Positions 44,440-53,320 of a stretch of DNA of 64,000 bases are shown here, one piece after another. Location of the stretch: the NCBI RefSeq assembly GCF_004959935.1, contig NZ_SMYN01000012.1, positions 32,266 through 96,265 of the forward strand. The letters run 5' to 3'. The position numbers and the translations under genes were made by a program. This stretch comes from Falsirhodobacter xinxiangensis (GTDB lineage: Bacteria > Pseudomonadota > Alphaproteobacteria > Rhodobacterales > Rhodobacteraceae). The notes beneath the pieces are model-generated. The model searched no databases, had not been told where the DNA came from, and saw only the letters and a program-made list of their open reading frames with translations. Positions within the stretch are counted from its first letter, which is position 1. The number at the start of each line of letters is the position of its first letter.

Positions 44440-45873
44440 TCAACCCCAGCCGGAGATCGCCTTCACCTCCAGAAACTCCTCGATCCCGAAGGTGCCGCCT
44501 TCGCGCGCGCGGCCCGAGGCTTTGACCCCGCCGAAGGGGCTGCCCGCGCCGCGGCTCTGGCCGTTCATCTCGACCATGCCGGACCGCAGTTTGCGCGCAA
44601 GGCGGTTGCGGCGTTCGCCATCCTGCGACTGGACGTAGTTGGTCAGGCCGTATTGCGTGTCATTGGCGATGCGGACGGCCTCCTCCTCGGTGTCGAAGGG
44701 GATGATCGACAGGACAGGGCCGAAGATCTCCTCGCGCTCGATGGTCATGCCGGGGGTCACGTCGGCAAAGACCGTCGGCTTGACATAGAAGCCGCGGTTC
44801 AGCCCGTCGGGCAGGCCGGGGCCGCCGGCGACCAGACGCGCGCCTTCGTCGATGCCCTTCTGGATATAACCCTGAATCTGGTCCCACTGACGGCGGTTCA
44901 CGACCGGCCCGATATGGGCGCCATCCTCGGCGGCGGGGGCAACGCGGGTTTCCGTGGCAACCTTGGCCGCAATCTCGACCGCGCGATCATAGGCGGGGCG
45001 TTCGACCAGCATCCGCGTCGGCGCGTTGCAGCTTTGGCCCGAATTGTTGAAGCAATGCCGCGCGCCGCGTTCGACCGCCCGGTCATCGGCATCGGCGAAG
45101 ATCAGGTTCGCGCCCTTGCCACCCAGTTCCAGCGTAACGCGCTTCATCGTCTCGGCAGCGGCTTTCGAAATCGCACGTCCCGCGCGGGTCGATCCGGTGA
45201 AGGAGATCATCTCGACATCCGGGTGGCTGGAAAGCTGCGAGCCGACCCCGGCCCCGTCGCCGTTCACGAGGTTGAACACCCCCGGCGGAACGCCCGCGTC
45301 ATGGCAGAACTCGGCGAACAGAAGCGAGGACAGCGGCGCTTCCTCGGACGGTTTCAACACGCAGGTGCAGCCCGCCAGCAGCGCCGGGATCACCTTCAGC
45401 GTCACCTGGTTCATCGGCCAGTTCCATGGGGTGATCAGGCCGACGACGCCGATCGGCTCCAACGCCAGACGGTCGTTCGGGGCGTGATCGCCCAGCGGGC
45501 GGACCCATTCGATGGTGTCGAACGCGGTCAGGAACGCCTTCAGGTGGCTGGGAAGGCAAGGTGCCTGCGATTCCCGCGCCAGCTTGATCGGCGCGCCCAT
45601 CTCAAGGCTGATGGCCTGCGCCATTTCCTCGGCCCGTGCCTCGTATTGCTGCAGGATGCGTTCGACCACGGCACGGCGTTCGGCGGGCGCGGTCACCGAC
45701 CACGTTTCGAACGCGCGTTTGGCTGCGGCGACCGCCGCATCCGTATCCGCCGCATCGCCGAGCGAGATGACGGCGACGGCTTCCTCGGTCGAGGGGTCGA
45801 TCACGTCGCAGTCGCGGGGCTTGGCCGGGGCCACCCATTTCCCGTCGATGTAGAATTCGCGTTTCTCGATCAT
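44440..45873 (-). CDS. NAD(P)-dependent aldehyde dehydrogenase
   Basis: 477 residues from ATG 45873 (GGAGG 5-6 nt upstream). Active-site Glu in VTLELGGKGAN and Cys in FNNSGQSCNAPTRM; Rossmann region GLITPWNWPMNQ and FTGSTRAGRAI. Belongs to the broad ALDH family acting on aliphatic or aromatic aldehydes; substrate not evident from neighbours (peroxiredoxin divergent, rppH convergent). Confidence 0.92.
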   Translation of the reverse strand: MIEKREFYIDGKWVAPAKPRDCDVIDPSTEEAVAVISLGDAADTDAAVAAAKRAFETWSVTAPAERRAVVERILQQYEARAEEMAQAISLEMGAPIKLARESQAPCLPSHLKAFLTAFDTIEWVRPLGDHAPNDRLALEPIGVVGLITPWNWPMNQVTLKVIPALLAGCTCVLKPSEEAPLSSLLFAEFCHDAGVPPGVFNLVNGDGAGVGSQLSSHPDVEMISFTGSTRAGRAISKAAAETMKRVTLELGGKGANLIFADADDRAVERGARHCFNNSGQSCNAPTRMLVERPAYDRAVEIAAKVATETRVAPAAEDGAHIGPVVNRRQWDQIQGYIQKGIDEGARLVAGGPGLPDGLNRGFYVKPTVFADVTPGMTIEREEIFGPVLSIIPFDTEEEAVRIANDTQYGLTNYVQSQDGERRNRLARKLRSGMVEMNGQSRGAGSPFGGVKASGRAREGGTFGIEEFLEVKAISGWG

Positions 45874-46054
45874 CGCATCCTCCATTTTGCAGCAGCGTGT
45901 CATCCCGGCGCGGCGCGGGCAAGGGGAACGAAATTCCGGCACGACAAGCGGGCGCGGCGCTTTCCTTCCTTTCGCGCGGACCCGTGCCGATAAAGGGTGA
46001 AAACGCCCGCAGGGCGGCTTATGTCGGAAGACGAACCTGATCAGAGGAGCCGAC

Positions 46055-46708
46055 ATGTCCATTCGTATCAACGACATCGCCCCCGACTTCACCGCCGAAT
46101 CCACTGCCGGGACCATCCGGTTCCACGAATGGCTGGGGGACAGCTATGGCATCATCTTCAGCCATCCCAAGGATTTCACCCCCGTCTGCACGACCGAATT
46201 CGGCGCGGTGGCGCAGCTGGCCGGGGAGTTTGCAAAGCGCAACACCAAGGTGATTGGCGTGTCCGTCGACAAGGTCGAGGAACACCAGAAATGGAAGAAG
46301 GACATCGAGACCTTCGCCGCATCCCCCGCCGATTTCCCGATCATCGACGACACCTCGCTGACGGTGGCCAAGGCCTATGACATGCTGCCCGCCGAATACT
46401 ACGCCCCGACCGAAGGGCGAACCCCGGCCCATACGGCGACGGTGCGGACGGTCTATGTCGTCGGGCCGGACAAGAAGGTGCGGCTGACGATCTCCTATCC
46501 CATGTCCGTGGGCCGCAACTTTGCCGAGATCCTGCGCGCGCTGGACGCGGTTCAGGCCACCGACGGCGTGCCGATCGCGACCCCGGCCAACTGGGTTCCG
46601 GGGCAGGACGTCATCGTGGCACTGTCGCTGAACGACGAACAGGCGCGCGAGAAGTTCGGCGATCTGGACATCAAGCTGCCCTATCTGCGCTTCGCCAAGC
46701 AGCCCTGA
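46055..46708 (+). CDS. 1-Cys peroxiredoxin (Prx6 type)
   Basis: 217 residues. Peroxidatic C45 in HPKDFTPVCTTEF, with no resolving Cys elsewhere. Length and the C-terminal extension (PANWVPGQDVIVALSLNDEQA) are those of Prx6 proteins. Reduces H2O2 and alkyl hydroperoxides in the cytosol using an external thiol. Convergent with cysW, 3 nt apart at their stops. Confidence 0.95.
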   Translation: MSIRINDIAPDFTAESTAGTIRFHEWLGDSYGIIFSHPKDFTPVCTTEFGAVAQLAGEFAKRNTKVIGVSVDKVEEHQKWKKDIETFAASPADFPIIDDTSLTVAKAYDMLPAEYYAPTEGRTPAHTATVRTVYVVGPDKKVRLTISYPMSVGRNFAEILRALDAVQATDGVPIATPANWVPGQDVIVALSLNDEQAREKFGDLDIKLPYLRFAKQP

Positions 46709-46711
46709 CGA

Positions 46712-47497
46712 TCAGTGCTGGCGGTCGAGCAGCGTCTTGACCGCCAGCGCCACCAGCGCGATCAGCGTCAGCGTCGATGCGGCGGCAAAAGCGCCCACGA
46801 CGTTCAGGTCATTGAACAGCAGTTCCACCTGCAAGGGCAGCGTGTTGGTCTGGCCGCGGATGCTGCCCGACACGACCGAAACGCCGCCGAATTCCCCAAC
46901 CGCCCGCGCCGCGCACAGCACCGCGCCATACAGCAGCGCCCAGCGGATGTTGGGCAGCGTCACCCGGCGAAATATCTGCCAGCCCGACGCGCCAAGGGTC
47001 ACCGCCGCCTGCTCTTGTTCCGATCCCTGCGCCTCCATCAGCGGCAGGACCTCTCGTGCGACGAAGGGGGAGGTGACGAACATCGTCACCAAAACGATGC
47101 CGGGGACGGCGAACAGGATCTGGATGCCGTTTTCCAGCAGCAGCGGGCCAAGCAGCCCTTGTCGACCATAGAGCAGCAGATAGCAGATGCCCGCGATGAT
47201 GGGCGAGACGGAGAACGGAATCTCGATCAGCAGGACCAGCAGCCCGCGCCCCCAGAACCGGAACCGCGCGACCAGCCATGCTGCGGCGATGCCGAAGGCA
47301 ATGTTGATCGGCAGCACGATCACCGCCACGACCGCGGTCAGCCAGATCGCATGCAGCGTGTCGGGATGCAGGATATTGGCCTGATAGGCCGCCCAGCCCT
47401 GCCCGAAGGCCCGGCTGAAGATATAGGCCAGCGGCACCACGACCAGAAACAGGGTCGAGATCAGGGCAGCGGCGATCAGCAGGCGGCGTGCGGTCAT
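46712..47497 (-). CDS. cysW: sulfate/thiosulfate ABC transporter permease CysW
   Basis: 261 residues, six transmembrane helices. EAA loop region LMEAQGSEQEQAAVTLGASGWQIFRRVTLPNIRWALLYG and GEFGGVSVVSGSIRGQT identify CysW. Partner of CysT/CysA/Sbp. Start overlaps the cysT stop by 4 bp; last gene of the operon. Confidence 0.94.
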   Translation of the reverse strand: MTARRLLIAAALISTLFLVVVPLAYIFSRAFGQGWAAYQANILHPDTLHAIWLTAVVAVIVLPINIAFGIAAAWLVARFRFWGRGLLVLLIEIPFSVSPIIAGICYLLLYGRQGLLGPLLLENGIQILFAVPGIVLVTMFVTSPFVAREVLPLMEAQGSEQEQAAVTLGASGWQIFRRVTLPNIRWALLYGAVLCAARAVGEFGGVSVVSGSIRGQTNTLPLQVELLFNDLNVVGAFAAASTLTLIALVALAVKTLLDRQH

Positions 47498-48312
47498 GGC
47501 TTGGCCTTGTAAGGCAGCGCGCGGGCTTGCAGCAGGTTCGAGATCACCAGAAGCAGCAGCGCGATGATCAGCAGCACCAGCGCGATGGCGGCGGCACCGT
47601 TATAGTCGTATTCCTCCAGCCGGATGACGGCCAGAAGCGAGGCGATCTCGGTCTTCATCGGCAGGTTTCCGGCGATGAAGACCACCGCGCCGAATTCGCC
47701 CAAGGACCGCGCGAAGGACAGCGTCACCCCGACAAGGAAGGATGGCAGGATCACCGGCCAGATCACCTTGCGGAAGATGGTGAACGGATGCGCGCCCAGC
47801 GTGATCGCCGCCTGTTCGTATTGCGGGTCGAGGTCTTCGAGGACCGGCTGCACGGTGCGGACGACGAAGGGGATGGATGTGAAGCTCATCGCGATGGCGA
47901 CGCCCCAGATGGTGAAGACCACCTTGATGCCCATCGGCTCCAGCAGCGCGCCGAACCAGCCGTTCGCGGAAAACAGCGCCGACAGGGCAAGCCCCGCAAC
48001 TGCGGTCGGCAGCGCGAAGGGGATGTCCATCAGCGCGTCCAGCACCCGCTTGCCGGGAAAATCGTAGCGCACCAGCACCCAGGCCATCAGCAGCCCATAG
48101 GCCGCGTTCACCACCGTCGCCATCGCCCCCGCCACGAGCGTCAGCTGCAGCGCGGCCAGCGTGCGCGGCGCGGTGACGATGGCCCAGAACCGTTCGGGCC
48201 CGATCTCGGCCCCGCGCAGCACCAGCGCGACAAGCGGCAAAAGGACGATGACGCCGAGATAGGTCAGCGTCACGCCCATGCTCAGGCCGAAGCCCGGCAG
48301 CACCCGCTTCAT
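47494..48312 (-). CDS. cysT: sulfate/thiosulfate ABC transporter permease CysT
   Basis: 272 residues, six transmembrane helices. VLPGFGLSMGVTLTYLGVIVLLPL at the N terminus, EAA loop LDPQYEQAAITLGAHPFTIFRKVIWPVILPS, and LGEFGAVVFIAGNLPMKTEI mark CysT (CysU). Overlaps sbp and cysW by 4 bp each. Confidence 0.94.
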   Translation of the reverse strand: MKRVLPGFGLSMGVTLTYLGVIVLLPLVALVLRGAEIGPERFWAIVTAPRTLAALQLTLVAGAMATVVNAAYGLLMAWVLVRYDFPGKRVLDALMDIPFALPTAVAGLALSALFSANGWFGALLEPMGIKVVFTIWGVAIAMSFTSIPFVVRTVQPVLEDLDPQYEQAAITLGAHPFTIFRKVIWPVILPSFLVGVTLSFARSLGEFGAVVFIAGNLPMKTEIASLLAVIRLEEYDYNGAAAIALVLLIIALLLLVISNLLQARALPYKAKP

Positions 48313-49286
48313 TGGTTGACGAAGACCTGATCGAGGATGCCGCCCTCGGCCAGATGGTTCGCGGCGACGCCCTCCCAGCCGCCAAGGCTGTTTTCTACGG
48401 TCAGCAGGTTCACCTCGGGGAATTTATGCGCCTCGATCGCGGCGGCGTCATGGACGCGGAACGATCGTTTCGCAAGGATCTCCTGCGCCTCGGGGGAATA
48501 GAGGAAGTTCAGATAGGCGGTCGCCACTTCGGTCGTGCCCTTCTGCTGCGCGACCTCGTCCACCACGGCGACGGGGAATTCGGCAAGAAGGCTGGTCGGC
48601 GGCGTCACGCGGACGAAGCCCTGATCGGCATATTGCTGGGCGATGCCTGCGGTTTCCGCCTCAAATGTGACCAGCACGTCGCCGATGCCGTTTTCGGCAA
48701 AGGTCGTCGTGGCCGCGCGCCCGCCGGTGTCGAAGACCGGAACATTGGCGAACAGCTTCTTGACGAAATCCTGCGCCCCCGCATCGTCCAGCCCCGAGTT
48801 CAGCGCCCAGGCATAGGCCGCCAGATAGGTATAGCGCCCGTTGCCCGAGGTCTTGGGGTTCGGGAACACCACCTGCACACCCTCGGCGGTCAGATCGTCC
48901 CAGTCGGCGATGTTCTTGGGGTTGCCCTCGCGAACGAGGAAGGCGGGCAGCGAGTAGTAGGGCGAGGCCTCGTTCGGGAACCTCTCGCGCCAGTCATCGC
49001 CCAGAAGGCCCCCTTCGGCCAGCACGTCGATGTCGGTGACCTGATTGAACGTCACCACATCCGCCGGCAGCCCTTCAAGGATCGCGCGCGCCTGACGCGA
49101 CGATCCGGCGTGGCTTTGGTCGATGGTCACGTCGCGGCCCGTATCGGCTTTCCAATGGGCGGCGAAGGCCGGATTGATCTCTACGAACAATTCCCGCGCG
49201 ACGTCATAGGAGACGTTGAGGATGCTGTCCTGCGCCATCACCGGCGCGGCCAGCAGGGACAGGGCGGTCGCAAGAACCAGTTTCAC
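48309..49286 (-). CDS. sbp: periplasmic sulfate-binding protein
   Basis: 325 residues with a signal peptide (MKLVLATALSLLAAPVMA). Sbp/CysP signatures: LNVSYDVARELFVEINPAF, DQSHAGSSRQARAI, DVVTFNQVTDID, NPKTSGNGRYTYLAA. Delivers sulfate to CysTW. In many relatives the binding protein gene comes first; here cysA does. Confidence 0.94.
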   Translation of the reverse strand: MKLVLATALSLLAAPVMAQDSILNVSYDVARELFVEINPAFAAHWKADTGRDVTIDQSHAGSSRQARAILEGLPADVVTFNQVTDIDVLAEGGLLGDDWRERFPNEASPYYSLPAFLVREGNPKNIADWDDLTAEGVQVVFPNPKTSGNGRYTYLAAYAWALNSGLDDAGAQDFVKKLFANVPVFDTGGRAATTTFAENGIGDVLVTFEAETAGIAQQYADQGFVRVTPPTSLLAEFPVAVVDEVAQQKGTTEVATAYLNFLYSPEAQEILAKRSFRVHDAAAIEAHKFPEVNLLTVENSLGGWEGVAANHLAEGGILDQVFVNQ

Positions 49287-50374
49287 CGATGCGTCTCCTT
49301 TTTGAGGGGGATTGGGGCGGGCGGAGCCTTGCGCGCCGCGCCCGGAAAGATGCGGCCTGCATCGGGGCGCAGGCGGACATGATCGCCGACTTTCAGCGGA
49401 TCGGCGCCGCGCTGGCGGGGAAGTTCCGCCTCCAGCACGATGCCGGTGCCGTCCAGCATCACGCGGCGAAGCGCGCCGGTGGAGGTGATCTGGCGAATGC
49501 GGAAGGGCGAGGCGTCGTCGCGCTGAAGGTCGATCTCGGCCGGGCGCAGGAAAAGGGTGGCGAAACCGTCGGGCAATGCGCGGCGTTCCAGCATCGACGC
49601 GTCCAGCCCCGGCGCCTCGGCCCGGCCCGCGCGCAGGATCACCGGCAGTTCCACCGTCGCGCCAAGGAAACGCGCAACGAAGGGCGAGGCGGGATGGTCG
49701 AAAATCTCGTCCGCAGTGCCGACCTGTTCGATGCGGCCCGCGCCCATGACCACGACACGGTCGGCCAGCTCGAACGCTTCCTCCTGATCGTGGGTGACGA
49801 AGATGGTGGTGGTTCCAGTCTTGTCATGCACATCGCGCAGCCAGCGGCGCAGGTCGCGGCGGATGGCGGCATCCAGCGCGCCGAAGGGTTCGTCCAGCAG
49901 CAGCACCTTCGGACCGATGGCCAGCGCCCGGCCCAGCGCGACCCGCTGGCGCTGCCCGCCCGAAAGCTCTGCCGGATAGCGACCGCCCAGATGTGCGATC
50001 TGAAGGAACTGGAGCAGCTCGTCCACCTTCGCCGCGATCTTGGCTGCGGGCGGGCGACGGTCCTTTGGCATCACGTTCAGCCCGAAGGCGATGTTGTCGC
50101 GCACCTTCATATGCGGAAACAGCGCATAGTGCTGGAACACGAAACCTGTGCGGCGGTCCTGCGCCCGAACGCGCAGCCAATCCTCGCCATCGACCGACAG
50201 GCTGCCCGCATCCGGCCAATCCAGCCCGGCGATGATCTTCAGCAGCGTCGTCTTGCCGGAACCGGAGGGGCCCAGAAGCGCGATCAACTCGCCATCGCGG
50301 ACGTTCAGATCGATCCCGCGCAGCACCTCCGTCTCGCCGAAGCGCTTCATCATGCTGGTGACCTGCATGGTCAT
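49283..50374 (-). CDS. cysA: sulfate/thiosulfate ABC transporter ATP-binding protein CysA
   Basis: 363 residues. Walker A GPSGSGKTTLLKI, signature AELSGGQRQRVALGRALA, Walker B LLLDEPFGALDA, switch His in FVTHDQEEA, and a C-terminal TOBE-like domain (SPFVARFLGATVELPVI, LFLRPAEIDLQRDDA). First gene of the cysA-sbp-cysT-cysW operon, all joined by 4-bp overlaps, so translation is tightly coupled. Sulfate-starvation control is expected but no CysB-type site was identified. Confidence 0.94.
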   Translation of the reverse strand: MTMQVTSMMKRFGETEVLRGIDLNVRDGELIALLGPSGSGKTTLLKIIAGLDWPDAGSLSVDGEDWLRVRAQDRRTGFVFQHYALFPHMKVRDNIAFGLNVMPKDRRPPAAKIAAKVDELLQFLQIAHLGGRYPAELSGGQRQRVALGRALAIGPKVLLLDEPFGALDAAIRRDLRRWLRDVHDKTGTTTIFVTHDQEEAFELADRVVVMGAGRIEQVGTADEIFDHPASPFVARFLGATVELPVILRAGRAEAPGLDASMLERRALPDGFATLFLRPAEIDLQRDDASPFRIRQITSTGALRRVMLDGTGIVLEAELPRQRGADPLKVGDHVRLRPDAGRIFPGAARKAPPAPIPLKKETHR

Positions 50375-50644
50375 GGCGCGCCCTCCCGTCCGTTTTCCGG
50401 GAAGCTAGACCGCGGGGAACCCCCGAGCAAGCGCGCTGAGCGCGGATTTGGCGCAGGCGGGGGGAATATTTTCCCCCGTCGAAGGGTTGGCCCGAACCCC
50501 ATTCCAAACCCCCGCATCCCGTCGGCAGGACCATCCGCAAAGCGGGCAGCCAGCGAAGCCGCGTTCTTTTTGCGCGCGCGTCACGCTTGCATCTTGGGGG
50601 TTCCGGGCGCATAAGCCCGCTTTCATCGCAAGAGGTTCCCGGAC
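50375..50644. promoter_or_regulatory. divergent intergenic region, cysA / lysine aminomutase-like gene
   Basis: 270 bp without a gene. A hairpin CGCGCT-G-AGCGCG lies near 50431-50443, and an inverted repeat GGGGGAATATTTTCCCCC at 50460-50477. Either could be part of an operator or terminator. No promoter can be read with confidence. Confidence 0.35.
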
Positions 50645-51664
50645 GTGGCCCCGCGCAAGCCCGCCATCACCAAAGTCGCGGATCTGATCCGCGAAGGTCT
50701 GGCAGATCCCTCCCAGGCGGAGGTTCTGGACCGGGTTGCCGAGAATTTCCGCATCCGCATCACCCCCGGCATGCAGGGCCATTCCGAGGGGCTGGCGCGC
50801 CAGTTTGTGCCGTCCCCGCAAGAGCTGACGATCCGTCCCGAAGAACTGGCCGATCCGATCGGCGATGACGTTCACAGCCCCGTGCCGGGTCTGACGCACC
50901 GCTATCCGGACCGGGTCATCCTGCATGCGACGCAGACCTGCGAAGTTTACTGCCGTTTCTGCTTCCGCCGTGAAGCCGTTGGCGAAGACGGTGCGCTCGG
51001 GGATGCGGAATTGGACGCGGCGATCGACTATATCGCGCGCACCCCCGAAATCTGGGAGGTGATCCTGACGGGCGGCGATCCGATGGTCCTGTCGCCGCGC
51101 CGTCTTTCGGCGCTGCTGGCGCGGCTTTCGGCGATCGAGCATGTCGGCGTGGTCCGCTTTCACACGCGCGTGCCGGTCGTTGCGCCAGAGAAGGTGAACA
51201 CCGCCCTGATCGCTGCGCTGCGTGTGCGGCCTGCGGTCTATGTGGTCATCCATACCAACCACCCGGACGAGCTGACGCCCGAGGCCTGCGCGGCTTTGGC
51301 GCGGCTGGCGGATGCGGGGATTCCGCTTTTGTCGCAAACCGTGCTGTTGCAAGGGGTGAACGCGGATGCCGAGGTCTTGGCACAGCTGTTCCGCCTTTTG
51401 GTCATGAACCGGGTGAAGCCCTATTACCTTCACCACTGCGATCTTGCCCGCGGGACGGGGCATTTCAGGACGACGCTGGCCGCAGGTCAGGCGATCATGT
51501 CTGCGCTTCGCGGTCGCGTCTCGGGGGTCTGCCTTCCGACCTATGTTCTGGACCTCCCCGGCGGCTACGGGAAGGTGCCCGTCGGCCCCGTTTACGTATC
51601 GGGCGAGGGTCCGTTCCGCATCACGGATTATCTCGGGCGGGCGCATATCTACGCGGACCCGTGA
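50645..51664 (+). CDS. lysine 2,3-aminomutase-like radical SAM protein (EpmB-like)
   Basis: 339 residues from GTG 50645. Radical-SAM 4Fe-4S site C99-x3-C103-x2-C106 (CEVYCRFCFRR), GGDP loop (ILTGGDPMVL), FHTRVPVV, and the PLP-lysine motif LPGGYGKVPVGP. The length matches EpmB (342 aa), which makes (R)-beta-lysine for EF-P modification, and lacks the extra C-terminal domain of clostridial KamA. No epmA or efp is in the window, so EF-P modification is inferred from family size only. Confidence 0.85.
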   Translation: MAPRKPAITKVADLIREGLADPSQAEVLDRVAENFRIRITPGMQGHSEGLARQFVPSPQELTIRPEELADPIGDDVHSPVPGLTHRYPDRVILHATQTCEVYCRFCFRREAVGEDGALGDAELDAAIDYIARTPEIWEVILTGGDPMVLSPRRLSALLARLSAIEHVGVVRFHTRVPVVAPEKVNTALIAALRVRPAVYVVIHTNHPDELTPEACAALARLADAGIPLLSQTVLLQGVNADAEVLAQLFRLLVMNRVKPYYLHHCDLARGTGHFRTTLAAGQAIMSALRGRVSGVCLPTYVLDLPGGYGKVPVGPVYVSGEGPFRITDYLGRAHIYADP

Positions 51665-51803
51665 TTGGCGCTCATGCAGGTCGGTCTTGCTGTGCGCCTC
51701 CAAAGCGTCAGAAGGTATCCGCGAAGGTCACCAATGCCTCTCGGTCAGCCCCGGATGTTCCCCACTCCATCTCCAAGGCGGCGCTCGTGACTGATGCCGC
51801 GCT

Positions 51804-52136
51804 TCAAAACAGCCCGTTGTCGTTGGCCGACGTCCCGGTGATGGGCTGCAACACGTCCCAGTGCTCGACGATCTTTCCGCGGTCGTCGACTCGGAAAATG
51901 TCGATCCCCGCGTAATCGTCGCCACCCGGCCAGACCTGATGGCAGTGAAGCACGACCGGATCCGCTTCGGCGATGGCTCGTTTGATGGTCACGTATTTCG
52001 CCGGATGCTCCGCGGCCATCCGTTCGAAGTATTCGATGAACGCATCCTTGCCGTCGCCGACATGGGGATTGTGCTGGATATAGACGTCCCCGACATCTCG
52101 CTCGATCGCCTCGCGTGGGCGGCCGTCGTTGAACAT
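51804..52136 (-). CDS. NTF2-like / SnoaL-like protein, possibly 5'-frameshifted
   Basis: 110 residues. Fits the SnoaL-like family: VYIQHNPHVGDGKDAFIEYFERM, VVLHCHQVWPGGDDYAGIDIFRV, IVEHWDVLQPI. The frame upstream of ATG 52136 encodes a conserved-looking DLNKANAIAFYEL but lacks a start codon. A good ATG (GAACCTCC after ATG, near 52182) lies out of frame with it, so a 1-nt indel probably removed the natural N terminus of about 15 residues. Downstream of the TetR gene on the same strand. Confidence 0.7.
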   Translation of the reverse strand: MFNDGRPREAIERDVGDVYIQHNPHVGDGKDAFIEYFERMAAEHPAKYVTIKRAIAEADPVVLHCHQVWPGGDDYAGIDIFRVDDRGKIVEHWDVLQPITGTSANDNGLF

Positions 52137-52197
52137 CAGTTCGTAGAACGCAATCGCGTTCGCCTTGTTCAGGTCGGAGGTTCCATCTGTCCCTCCC

Positions 52198-52809
52198 TCA
52201 GCACGACCGCAGGGCCGTGGCGATTACCTTGGCTTGACGTTGCAAAGCCGCCATTCCGATGGGCCTGCACCGCACGATCATCCGCCAGTAAAGGGGCGAC
52301 GGGATAAGGTCGAACGCGAATTCGCGGTCGATGTCGCCGCGCAATTCCCCCCGTGCGATGGCGCGGTCAAGCATGTCCTGACCAAGTGTGCGGCGCGCGG
52401 TGGCGACATGGTCCAGCAGTCCGGCCAGATCGCCCGATCGCATCCGTTCGGCGTGAAGGTCGGGCAGGATGCGGCGCACCAGCGGGTGGCGCAGCACGCG
52501 CCGGTTCATCGTCAGATAGGCGAGGATATCTGCCTCCAGCGACCCATGATCGCCAAATTCGCCAAGCATCGGCGCGGCCCGCTCGATCGCCTCGGTCGCA
52601 AATTCGCGCTTGGAGGACCAGCGCCTGTAGATCGCGGCCTTGCCTGCCGCCGCCCGTGTGGCGACACGCTCCAGACTGATCGCGGCATAGCCGGTCTGCG
52701 CCCATTCCTCGAACAAGGCGCGGAACAGCGCATCGGTCAGGTCCGGGCGGATCACCGCCGCCCCGCTGGGTTTGCGTGCGGCTTTTTGGTCGATACTATT
52801 GCGTTCCAT
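52198..52809 (-). CDS. TetR-family transcriptional regulator
   Basis: 203 residues. N-terminal HTH (TGYAAISLERVATRAAAGKAAIYRRWSSKREFATEAI) and a TetR_C-type ligand domain (RRTLGQDMLDRAIARGELRGDID). Divergent from the NTF2-NmrA-RidA genes. Its start codon lies inside one copy of the repeat GCGTTCCAT, and a second copy sits within a palindrome before the divergent gene, so it very likely represses both directions. Confidence 0.92.
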   Translation of the reverse strand: MERNSIDQKAARKPSGAAVIRPDLTDALFRALFEEWAQTGYAAISLERVATRAAAGKAAIYRRWSSKREFATEAIERAAPMLGEFGDHGSLEADILAYLTMNRRVLRHPLVRRILPDLHAERMRSGDLAGLLDHVATARRTLGQDMLDRAIARGELRGDIDREFAFDLIPSPLYWRMIVRCRPIGMAALQRQAKVIATALRSC

Positions 52810-52848
52810 CCATCAGGCTCCAACATGGACGGAACGATAGCGTTCCAT
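52801..52848. promoter_or_regulatory. TetR operator candidates in divergent promoter
   Basis: Two direct copies of GCGTTCCAT (52801-52809 and 52840-52848). The second is half of a palindrome GGAACG-ATAG-CGTTCC at 52831-52846. The first overlaps the tetR start codon. The arrangement fits autorepression plus control of 52868-54528. Confidence 0.6.
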
Positions 52849-52867
52849 TGAAGCGGAGTGAAGTGCG

Positions 52868-53320
52868 ATGACGACGAACCCCGATCATTTCCCCAGCCTC
52901 TCGGCCTTGCTGCGCCAAGGTCTGGGCGACGCGATTGCGCCCGACGCGACGGGCCTGCTCGACATGATGACCGATGACATCAGCTTCGAGTTTCCGTTCG
53001 CGCTGCCCGATGGCCTGACCGTCATCGACGGCAAGACCGCGCTTGCCGAATACCTGCCCAAGGTGGGCGAGCTTTTCACCATCGAGGCGATGATGCTCGA
53101 CCGCGCGTTCCTGTCGGCGGACGGGCGCAGTGCGGTGCTGGAATTCACGTCGAAGGCCCATGCGAACAAGGACGGGGCGCGGTATGATCAGACCTATGTT
53201 TCCGTCATCGACATTCGGGACGGCCTCATCAGCCGATACCGCGACTACTGGAACCCGCTGATCGTCCTTTCCGCGACGGGCGGGCCGGATGCGGTGAACG
53301 CGGTGCTGAAAAGTGGGTGA
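52868..53320 (+). CDS. NTF2-like / SnoaL-like protein
   Basis: 150 residues. SnoaL/ketosteroid-isomerase-like cone fold expected from DDISFEFPFALPDGL, DGKTALAEYLPKVGELF, SAVLEFTSKAHANKDG and YVSVIDIRDGLISRYRDYWNPLIV. Family members are isomerases, cyclases or binding proteins; which one is not clear. First gene under the TetR operator; overlaps the NmrA gene by 8 bp. Confidence 0.85.
   Translation: MTTNPDHFPSLSALLRQGLGDAIAPDATGLLDMMTDDISFEFPFALPDGLTVIDGKTALAEYLPKVGELFTIEAMMLDRAFLSADGRSAVLEFTSKAHANKDGARYDQTYVSVIDIRDGLISRYRDYWNPLIVLSATGGPDAVNAVLKSG

Noticed and set aside
50460..50477. GGGGGAATATTTTCCCCC as a CysB-type sulfur operator
   Set aside because: It is a clear inverted repeat but does not match a known sulfur-regulator site, and it lies nearer the other gene; left only as an unassigned repeat.
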